Below are positions 1-10,200 of a stretch of DNA of 64,000 nt, in pieces. A program made the position numbers and the translations under genes. A model generated the notes under the pieces. It saw nothing but the letters and a program-made list of their open reading frames with translations. It had not been told where the DNA came from and searched no databases. The DNA is taken from the NCBI RefSeq assembly GCF_030936135.1, contig NC_082595.1, positions 86,790,451 to 86,854,450 on the forward strand, written 5' to 3'. The first letter of the stretch is position 1, and every line of letters starts with the position of its first letter. This stretch comes from Gavia stellata (Eukaryota; Chordata; Aves; Gaviiformes; Gaviidae).

Positions 1-1865
1 TTGAAGGCAAGGCACAAAGGCAGCCACGGAAGATAGTGCAACACACATTGATGGTAGGACAGGAAACTCAGCCCATGTAAAGGGCCACCGACTGCATCTA
101 AGATCAATTAAAGGTGGTCACCACTGAAAGATGACACCGAAGAGAGAAAAAGGAATACTGATGGGAACAAAGACAAAAGCACCTTCTATGCGTGGTGGTA
201 AAACAATACAAGAAAGGAGCCTGATCTGGTGACTGCTCTGTAATAGCCTACATCCACGTGTTCCTGCCGCCAGCTACCGTCCTTCAGCAGAGCCTGGCAG
301 CCAAAGACAGCGGTGGGCAACTTCTGCAGCGACAGCTGCTTTCCCCAGGCACTGCTCTGCAGGGTTGCACAGCCCCCTCCAGAGTGTTAGCCTGAATGCA
401 AGAAGCTTTTTAGGTCTCCAGGGCTTTTTCCAGCCCTTGATCTCTTGTCATAGATGACTGCTGAAGAACTTCTGACATCTGTCTGTGGTTATGGTCTGCA
501 AGACTGTCCTTCCAAATAAGAGCTTGCAGATTATATTGAATTAATTTAACCTGTAGGCTCATATAAATTGATAATATACATAATACCTTTTTTAAAATTC
601 ATAATCCTTTTCCTAAGTGGTCAACACCAAGTACTTCTAAGGAAAATAGAAGAAACTTTCCTAATCCTTGCTAGTTAAAAATTTCCATAAGTCATAAAAT
701 ATGAGGCTTAATATCTCTTTCTAAATGCATTATAACATATTTCAGATGTTACACAGATACAACCATTAAATAGCAGATCTTCAAATTTTATTTCTTTCCT
801 ATGTATGTGATCTCTTTTTCAGTCTTGCCTAGTGTTCAACCTTCATGACATACTACAGCAATACTAGTAATGCTGTAGCACAGGAGTCTAAAGAAATAAG
901 TGGAGCAAGGCTTGTAGGGACAAGAAATAGCTTTCATTAGACAAACTGATACTAATTATACAGTGAATGAAAAGTGCATTATCTTTGCCTCACCTTTGAA
1001 TTTGCCAGTTGTTTTCACTCTGTGCCCCTGGGCTCTTGGGCAGTTAAATGAGAAGCACCCCTTGCTTCCTCTACACCCTTCTGTATTTTAGGTCATTTTA
1101 TAGTGCCCTTGCTTATATGCCTCATTTCTAGAGTGAACAATCCCAACTTTCATGGATTTCCTATGCCCTGAGCCCTTTGCCTTTCTGGAAAGGACTGGTC
1201 TTTCTGCACAGTATCATAAGTGAAAAATCAATGATGGTCTGTGAATTGGTAATACCATAGTTTATTGTATGGCTCTTCACTGCAGTCTTTCTGTATTCCA
1301 ACAGCCTGGTCGCTTTTTCTGACACCTTGTGTTTGTGGAACTGCCCGTATGGATCCCTCACTTCCACGAGTTAATTGAGAGCAGTTCTGTAAGAGAAATA
1401 AATACTTTAAATATTACCTTTTTAAACATGAATTATTTTGTCAGGGTGAAATATAAGTAAATTCTTCTAGAGGATTAATTCAGATATGTTTTTGTAATCT
1501 GTGCATTTTTTTCTCCCTTTCTGTTTTCTTCACTTCTAGAACATCAACAGATACATTAAACATTGGACCAAAATCAGAACCTTGCTACACCCTGCTGTTT
1601 ACCTTCTGTATTGATGAGCATTTACAAAGAATAAGAAAACAAAAATAAACCAGGAGGGCAGGAGAAGAACTAGATTATTTTCACTGTTTTCCAAGTGCAA
1701 TGAATTCCACCACATTTCAGTGCCAAACAGAGGTGTTACTTAAATTGTTCCTTCTTAATATAATAATTCCCATTTTTCTTACATGTATTTTTCCAAATCA
1801 AAATAATTCAGTGTTGACATCTAAATTTTCACTTCTTTTCTAAGAGGAACAGAACAGTTTGCTCT
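1..1865. other. Intergenic, no gene seen
   Basis: AT-rich sequence upstream of GCM1 with only short open frames. I see no splice-consistent coding exon, RNA gene or recognisable transposon here. By synteny with mammals the next gene to the left would be ELOVL5, but none of it is visible. Confidence 0.5.
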
Positions 1866-2168
1866 GGGGAAGGGAAGGGAAGGGAAGGGAAGGGAAGGGA
1901 AGGGAAGGGAAGGGAAGGGAAGGGAAGGGAAGGGAAGGGAAGGGAAGGGAAGGGAGGGGAGGGGAGGGGAGGGGAGGGGAGGAGAGGAGAGGAGGGGAGG
2001 GGAGGGGAGGGGAGGGGAGGGGAGGGGAGGGGAGAGGAGAGGAGAGGAGAGGAGAGGAGAGGAGAGGAGAGGAGAGGAGAGGAGAGGAGAGGAGAGGAGA
2101 GGAGAGGAGAGGAGAGGAGAGGAGAGGAGAGGAGAGGAGAGGAGAGGAGAGGAGAGGAGAGGAGAGGA
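1866..2168 (+). repeat. Polypurine pentanucleotide microsatellite
   Basis: About 300 bp of uninterrupted purine on the + strand, in blocks: AGGGA units first, then GGGGA, a short GGAGA patch, GGGGA again, and a long GGAGA tract to about 2168. The opposite strand is pure pyrimidine. The block structure suggests successive expansion of point-mutated units. The GGGGA blocks have runs of four G with one-base spacers, so G-quadruplex or triplex formation is plausible. It lies about 2 kb upstream of GCM1. The open frame across it is a product of the repeat, not a gene. Confidence 0.97.
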
Positions 2169-3071
2169 AAAAAATATTTCAGAACTTACAATTTATGAAG
2201 CTGCTACACTTTAGTAATAATTAAAGCTACACAAATCACAATCATAAATTTAATATGCCACATCATCCTGTAATTATTGCTCAAAGTTTTTGCTACTATT
2301 TCAGCTTTTGCCTGCAAGTAGCTAAATATGTATGGTTCTCTGGAACTTCATTTTTTTTGTGCGTATTATTATGAAATTATCTGTGTCTTTCATTAAACTT
2401 TAAGATAATATTTAATTATTGTTTTATCTCTATCAATAAAACACAAAAGAAGAAATATTCCATTTTCTCTAATAAGAAGGAAATTAAAAATCAATTTCTA
2501 AGCCATCTCATTTTGAAAAGTAATTTTAAAAGCAATGAGACTATCATTTTGAATTATATAACAAATCATTTCATGTTTTAGAGCACACAATAGTCAAGGG
2601 TCATTTGTTTAGTAAATTCAACTCAGTTTTTCAATGCAGCTCATATTTTGTTTGCCCTGACTTTACTATCTCCGTCTTCATTGTAGCGCAATATGAAAAT
2701 ATATGAAGCCCTGATGTTTCTTACAGCTGCTTGTATTTCTGAGCAGTGATGTTCCCTTCTCCTCTGGTCTAACATCTTATTTGAACGTGTGATGGGTTAG
2801 TTGCCCTCCAAGAACCAGCAGCCTCAGTTCAAATTCCTGAGCGCACTGGTGCTGACTACCAGACACCCCTCTGTGGAGTCTTTTTGCATGGGGGATGATC
2901 TGCTGTAGCCTTCTTTCTCCCCCACCACCACAGCCTGAGCCACGAAGTGGGGCAGTGGGGCTCTGACTACGCTGCCAGAGCACCATACAGCCACATGTCT
3001 CAAGTGCTCTGCAAACATCCACAAACTCCTGCTTTAGAGGTGATAATGTAACATGAGAAATTAAGAGCACA

Positions 3072-3150
3072 GGTATTTCATAAATGGGTAAACTAAGGAC
3101 ATGAAGGCTAAGTCACTTTCCAAAGGGTCATGCATATGCAGAGCCAGAAA
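3072..3150 (+). repeat. MIR-like CORE-SINE remnant
   Basis: The segment carries the characteristic order of the MIR 3' half: 'gggtaaactaaggac', then 'ggctaagtcactttcc', 'aaagggtca' and 'gcagagccag'. These match the remembered MIR pattern of a gauge-like A-rich start, 'aagtnacttgcccaaggtca' and 'gcagagccggga', with many differences. Such copies predate the bird-mammal split and are rare in birds. It is an old, degraded copy about 1 kb upstream of GCM1. Confidence 0.5.
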
Positions 3151-3830
3151 TAACAATAAAATAAATCATGCTTAATAAAGCCTGTGAAATAGAATCGCAT
3201 CAAGTAGATTTTACTTCTCCCACTACTCGGTAGTCTTTAACAAATACTTAATTGGCATAAATTACAGTGACCTTCCTGAAACCATTGAAGCTTTCCCAGT
3301 TTCCAGAAAGAGCAAACTGGCCTGTTCATTTTCTGATTCGCCTTTTCTCTCCTTGCCAAAGGAAACAAACCCCAAAACATTTTCATGCATGGGATCCCTG
3401 AGAATATGGTATTAAGCTTGGCTGGTACTGAAATTCGGAGTAGGACAACTGCCTGCTTTACAAGATTTCAGGCAAAAACTGTTGGTTTTAACAAACATAC
3501 CTTAGTGGGTTTTTTTACTTCAGTCTGCTGTTGAGATAGGAAAATGTAGGTAGCCCAGCCTCCTTTTCTACACTTCCGTCATGCAATTGGTAAGCTCTCA
3601 GAGATGCCAACAATATTTGAAATAGTTGAGCGCCATTTCATCTGAAATGATGTAGCAGTCCTCTCTTGTTGCTCACCTTTGTCATGTGCAGCATGTGAAC
3701 TACCTAATGGGTAAGCAGCAACTCAAAGGGCCCTTAGTAGCTGCTGAGCTGTTCAATCAGTTTGGCTCTGGAACCATAGAGCCAGAGTCAGATCAGACGT
3801 ACAAAGAGCCTGCGAGCAGAGTTACATGAC

Positions 3831-3836
3831 TATAAA
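3831..3836 (+). promoter_or_regulatory. Possible TATA box upstream of GCM1
   Basis: TATAAA lies about 350 bp before the GCM1 start codon, in a non-CpG region. If used, transcription would start near 3860. This is positional inference only; the hexamer is common by chance in AT-rich DNA. Confidence 0.2.
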
Positions 3837-4180
3837 CTTGGTATGAGAGGAGACCAGGCAAAACAAAACAGATGACAAAGGCTTGATTTGCTTGCTCTTA
3901 ACGATGCCTCTGTAACATCAGAGGCTATCTCTAAGCTATATTTTCCACTGCATTGCCGGCTTGCAAAACTTTTAATAGAACAAGTTTTTCTGGCAGAAGA
4001 ACACTGATTTTTATCTTTAATGAGCAGCCTCTCTATCATTTAGCTTCAGGAAACAGCTTCCTGGTTGTAAACTGCCTGAGAGTGCTGACAGCCAGTCAAC
4101 TTCAAAAGCAGCCAGGAGAAAGTTTCTCGCTAACTTTGGGAAGGAATTCAAAAATGCTGAAAGGTGCAGATGATGTTGTT

Positions 4181-4255
4181 ATGGAGCAGGAGGACTCTGC
4201 TTCCCGACATGGAGAAATGACAAGTTGGGATATCAATGACATCAAACTTCCCCAG
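4181..4255 (+). CDS. GCM1: GCM1 coding exon 1 (residues 1-25)
   Basis: Encodes the acidic N-terminus and the beginning of the GCM domain, ending [11 protein letters not shown]. The donor is cag|gtatgt and the exon ends in phase 0. An in-frame upstream ATG at 4154 (MLKGADDVV before MEQED) is the alternative start. Confidence 0.9.
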
Positions 4256-7200
4256 GTATGTGTCTGTGTCTTAGAAATTTATCCAGTTCTGACCAGTTGT
4301 CTCCACTTCACTGCTGATCTTAAATGCTTTCTCAGTCACCTCTGCCTCATTGCCTTTATTCTTTTTGCCACCTCAAGGTATGGGACAGTGTTTTACTGAA
4401 AAGCTAGAAAATATTGAGCAAATATTGAAGTTTCCATGCATTTTTCCTTAAACATATTATTGAAAGAGCTGCTGATACATGAAAAATAACAATGCCACAG
4501 ATATGTTGCCTTTCTAGTCCACTGGTGGATGAGGTGCAGAGAAAGCAGGGGAAAAAAATTACCTCCTGCTGTGGGTGCTCAATTGGAGATGTCCAGGACT
4601 TGTTTTTTTGCCCTGGGTAGTGCTTTATGAGAAGTGAGCACATCTGCCTTGCAACTCTAGGTGCTCAGCCTCGCTGCAGATCAGGCTTCAGGCAAGCGGG
4701 CTGGCTTTCCACACGGAGACAACACTCCTTTCACGAGCACCTAGGAAAAGCTTGCTTCGTGTTTGCAGAGCTATGCTGAGAGGCAGAATAGTGATCTTTC
4801 CCTCCCTCAGTCCTTTTCTAGTCCTCTTACTGAAAAATTTCAACCATGCTCTCCACTGAAAGCCCACAGCACCCTGCATGCTAAAGTCATCTCCCTGTCC
4901 CTCACCTCAGCATATTTCTGCCAGATTCCTTCTGCTGCGGTTGGTCCTTCAGCGTCCAGCTCTGCCTTTCACCTCCCAACCCTGTTTTCCTACCTGATCC
5001 CAGTCTCTTCCCTACTATGCCACTGCTGTTCGCCCAAAGCCTCCATGTCCCAGGCTGCCTCCTTCCCTGCCCTCCACCCCAAGGTCACCTTCACCTGCAT
5101 TTCAGCCTGGAGGCTTCCTCCACACCCTTCCCTACACTATCCAATGGCTCCTGGGGGAGCGCAGGAGTTTTTATCTTCTCAGTTGATGTTCTTGTTGCTG
5201 TCATGGCTCTCAGTGGCTGGGATCAGCAATTTCAAGGAAATTCCTGCTAAGTTTTTGTACCCCTACAAGACCTTTTCCCTCAAAACCATCAGTAGGTATG
5301 TTAGGTGCTTTACCGCTTACTGCATTTTACTGTGTTGACTGTACCCACTGAGGTGATGTGTGTTTAGTCCTTTGTTTTCTTTTCATTGAGTTTTATTTTT
5401 ATTGTTCCCTACAGTGTTGTCCTTGCAGTTTTTTTGCTTAGTCTATAGCAGTGAAAATAAAACCTGACCAGGATGTCAGGTTTCTTTGTTTTGAGCTTCA
5501 GAAAAATCACCGTGGAAGTCTTTCACAGCAGTCAGGCCAAAACAAACCAAAGTCCAGAACTAAAGACCTACAAATGTGGGCATAATCTCAGTCTGATTCA
5601 GTATTCGCCCTTTTTCCAGCGAGTTGAGCCACATCAAGCCAAATGATTCAGTGTAACGCTGCTGTGAATAGCCTGAAAGGCAAAGCACGATCTCTGCCAT
5701 GAAAGCTAGCAGAAGTTAGTCAGACGGTCACTGCTGCCTGCAAGGGAAGTATCTGCTATTTTACGTCAGGCGCCCCACCTTCCTCTCCCGGGGAGGTCCC
5801 GCACTGAGCTGGACCTGTGGGTGAGTGAGAGCAACATCCTGGCCAGGCTTTCCTGATGCTTTGGGACTCACAGGGAGACATGGGGCGCTGTGGTTTTTCT
5901 GACTTCTCTCCACTGCTCCTTCCTGTCAACCAGCATCACCTGCCAGGGTGCTGGAGCCACCCAGGCCAAAAGCCATCCAGCAGAGGACGAGGTCTGCTGG
6001 GCTCTTGCACAAGCTCTTCGCTTTCCCAGCCTAAAACGTGGCTTGCTTTGGTCTCTCCACAGGACGTGAGACAGATAGACTGGTTTCAAGAATGGCCAGA
6101 TTCCTACGTAAAACATATCTATAGCTCAGAGGATAAAAATGCTCAGAGGCACCACAGCAGCTGGGCAATGAGAAACACCAACAACCACAACTCTCGCATC
6201 TTAAAAAAGTCCTGCCTCGGGGTGGTGGTCTGCAGTAACGACTGCTCCACCTTGGATGGGAGGAAGATCTACCTAAGACCAGCCATATGTGATAAAGCTA
6301 GGCAAAAACAACAGCGTGAGTATGAACATGGCGGTTCATTATATGGCAGTTCGTAAGTGAACACAACATAAAAAAAATCAAAGTAGAGGAAACCCTTTGG
6401 GTTATCCAACCTTCCCGCTGCCATTCCTTATATTCAAATGCAACTCTTGATTTTGGAACAAAGCATTTTACATTTCTTACTGTTGGTGGAGGATTTGTTT
6501 GCTTGTTTGTTTTCTTTTTTTGTTTTCTTCTTTAATCTCTGTTTCTGATGGTTAGAGATTGATTCCCAGCCTTCTCAGACACGAGTGATGCTACTGAGAA
6601 AGCTGTGCAGTGCAGGCAGCTTCTTGCTGGGCTGTTCCTGCTGACCTAGTGTTGGCTTCATTATTGCCCAAGAGTAACTCAGGAGGCAAGTCTTGCAGGA
6701 AAGAAGGTGCTCATAAACTATGATGACTAGAAAATAGGCCTTATAGTCATGTCACCAGAGCGAGGAGAAAAACATGAGCTGCATGCACATTTTTAACAGG
6801 ACCATTCCAAACAATTGTTGATTGCCCAGTAGAGCTAGCACATACTGATTTCTGGATCTGATGAACATTTTTGCTAAAGAAAGGTATTATTCAAGCACTC
6901 ACTAAGGTCAGAATGATGTCCTCTAGAAAAATCTGACAAGAACACATATGACATTCCAGACACTGCCAAGTTAAAGATAACTAAAACTGACCATGATAAT
7001 AAATGATAAAATTATAATAAAGCTATAATAGAAATAATTTTTGCTAGTTATATTTAATAATGGAACAGAATGAAAGCAATTATTAGTTTGCTTATATTGA
7101 TTTTTGCTTACATTTGAAAGGTTTTCGCCTAGTTTATCTCAGTGTAGTTTCTGAGCCCCAAACCAGAAATGGCAATCCACCACCAATAAACCATTGTATC

Positions 7201-10200
7201 ACATGGGATTCATCTGATCGGTGTTATATAGAAAATATTTCCCATCATTTTTGCTCCAGGGAAATGCTGTCCAAACTGCAATGGACCCCTGCGGCTCCTT
7301 TCCTGCCGAGGCCATGGTGGTTACCCAGTTACCAACTTCTGGAGGCATGAAGGCCAATTCATATTTTTTCAGGTTGGTATAAAATTACCTTACATTATGC
7401 AAGTTAATTTTAAAGTCTGTTTTTTAAGATTGATTAAGGACATTTTTTGTTCCAACAAATAAGGATCATTGAATATGACAACGTCAAATGACTGTAAGGA
7501 GAAAAATTTTCACAATGAGTGGGTCCTAAGAAAACTGATCTAACTCTGAAGATAGTTCTGCCTGAGCAGAAGGTTCACCTAGACCCCCAGAGGTCCCTTC
7601 CAACCTAAATTAGCCTATGCTACTATGATTTTACAGCATATTATATTTTTCACTTAGGGTCCCATGGAAACCTGTTGATTTTGAAGCACTTTGCCTCAGG
7701 TACATAAGAACCAACAAACCCGCAAAAGTCAGAAATGCCTTGTTATCTCCACCTTTTCTCCACGACATCACACATAAGCATGAGGCTATCTTAGAGCAGG
7801 GAATGGTTGTACCCAAGGGACTGTCTATGGAAAATGCCATCTGTGTATTATATGTAACATATCTGGAAAACAGTGTATGCTAGTTTTTAAATAATGGGAA
7901 CTATTTCTGGAAGATATAGTCCTAGTTTAGTACCACAACCCCTGAACTGTCTTCTGTTTTCTAGTCTTTCGTTTATGAGGAGGTTAAATAAAATTAATTC
8001 TCTGTGGAAGCTAATGGAAATTAATGTTCTGATAAACATGTCTAAAGTGTGAGAAGAATGGAAATGACTGCAGAGACACTGTAGCCAGGCTGCAGAAGAC
8101 CTTGTGGCTTCAACTGGGGCTCTAGTGTGGGGACTCTCTTCTGCATATAAATGTGGTGCACTGTTTTTATGATTTCAGAGAATTTCTACTCCATCACACT
8201 TCATCTGAGATATGTTTGTTACTTGAGCTCGTATTAAATAAGTCTTACTAAATACAAAGCATTAAATCAGGCCGTATGTGTGTTTTGGGCCTGTGCTACA
8301 AATTCTGCTCCCTTAAGATTAATAACAAGGTTGTTCCTAACGTTAACACATCATAATTCCTTTTTAAAGTCCAAAGGAGCTCATGACCATCCACGTCCAG
8401 AGACAAAACTAGAAGCAGAAGCAAGAAGATCAATCCAAAAAGCACAGACAGCTTTTTCTCCATCTTCTCCAAGATTAAAAAGAATCCGGGAGATTGAGGT
8501 AACTCTTATTATTGATAAATGAAATTGTGGGGTCAGTGATCCATGGTTCAAGGCACAGTGGAGGCTATCTGGGCTTTGGGTCTGGGTGGAGCAGGCTTTA
8601 TATCTCTGCATTCTGCCTCCCTGTGATCAGGCCAAGAAGGATCAGGGCTTTCCTGAGCATCCTGCTCTGCTCAGCGCTGTCATCCACTGCCAACACTCTC
8701 AGTCTGGAGCCTCTTTGGGCCTGGTGGCAGCAGGGGATTACATCTATGCTGGTAAACAAAGTAGGGTTGGAGGGCAGGCTCAGTTGCGCCACTATTCACA
8801 TGGTCCCTGCCATGGATTTGGCCAGTGCTAACTTGTGCTCACAGACCAAATGCCCTGGCATGGGTCAGGAGGATAGCATTTGCCAGGGACCATTCCCTGG
8901 CAGGATTTTGGACAAGGTTGCATCAGGTTTGGGTCCCTTCACTGTACATAGCTGGCTTGGAACCTACCTGTGCCCCTATGTGCCGTCATGCTACAAGCCA
9001 CAGGTAATAAGAATGTCAAGCTGATGCTGTGAAAAATAGCCCTTGGTGGGCTGCAACACAGCCCTTGCATCATTTCACTTCAGGTCCAGAGGTTGCCCAA
9101 GGCCAGGATGTAGTGCGGACACTGCCAGGCCATGCCTTTTGGTCCCTGTTACAATGACAGTCCTTGGCCTCATTTTATTTAGCAGCATGGACATAGCTTT
9201 AGAGCCCCAGCTCTTTCTTTTTTTAAATGCAAGAGTTGCCTTTAGAAAAATTTCCTACAAGTTCTTTGTTAGTGCTGCTCCAGAAATTAAATTATTTACA
9301 AAGCAATCTGGGAATAAAGTAATTAGATATTTAGTCTAATCAGTATTGACACTGAAGGAGAATACTAGAAGGTTTTAATTGGATTTAACTTACGGTATTG
9401 ATCGCACCACCCCATGAGAGAATTGTAACAAATGAATACTTGAAAACTGGGAAATACTTTTGGCAGTAACTGAACTCAGGAAGAAGATTCATGTATGTGT
9501 GTACACATACACACACACACACACAGAGTATACTATTTTACTATAGAATACAATATATAACATTACCTATATGATATGCCTATTATATACTGTGTATGGT
9601 ATCTTGACAAAACAAACCTCTCATTAACAAGGCAAAGCCAGTAATCCTTACTCCTTCTTCCTCCAGTCCCCCAACCTTTACTTAAGAAAACCCAGTTATT
9701 TCAGTAGCAGGCCTGGATCATTTTATTCACAGACTTAATGCCCATCAGGGAGAGAGATGCTCTCCTGCAGGGCAGCTGCCCCTGAGCAAGATTCGGCCAC
9801 CTGCAGACCTTCAAGGGCTGCGAGGACATCCTCAGGTGCAGGAAGCACTGCCCCACCCTTGGAGAGACAGTGGGAGGTCGTGTTTTCTCCAGATTGATAT
9901 GTGTCCTGAGGTCCTCCACTGACATGGAGGAGGGGCTGCAGAAAAGCGAGGGCACCCTCCACCTCTGCTCGAAGGCACCCTCCACCTCTGCTCGTCCCCC
10001 CTGGGTTTTGCCAGGGTTGATAAGGGGAAGGTGCATCACCTCTGCCTGGTGCGCTCTGCTTTCTTCTCGGGTCTCCAGGAGGGCTTTGAAGGCAGAAGAC
10101 TGGTTTGAAGGACTTACAGAAGCGCTGATATTAAAACATCAGCTCTGCTGGGTGTGGAAACACTTGTGAAAGCATCTACAGAGATCCTGTGGACTGCCAC

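Larger units (their letters stand above)
2169..4180 (+). other. GCM1 proximal 5' flank and presumed 5'UTR
   Basis: No coding sequence before the GCM1 start. The region should contain the promoter and at least one non-coding exon, since human GCM1 has a non-coding first exon, but I cannot fix the transcription start or the 5' splice sites. It is not CpG-rich, as expected for a tissue-restricted gene. It contains a MIR-like fragment and a TATAAA, listed separately. Confidence 0.4.

Noticed and set aside
1859-2224. 121-codon Gly/Arg/Glu-repeat open frame
   Set aside because: It is the polypurine microsatellite translated; there is no gene context.
8512-9024. 170-codon plus-strand frame after GCM1 exon 4
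   Set aside because: Translation is unlike GCM1, and exon 4 joins exon 5 in phase with the expected sequence, so this is intron.
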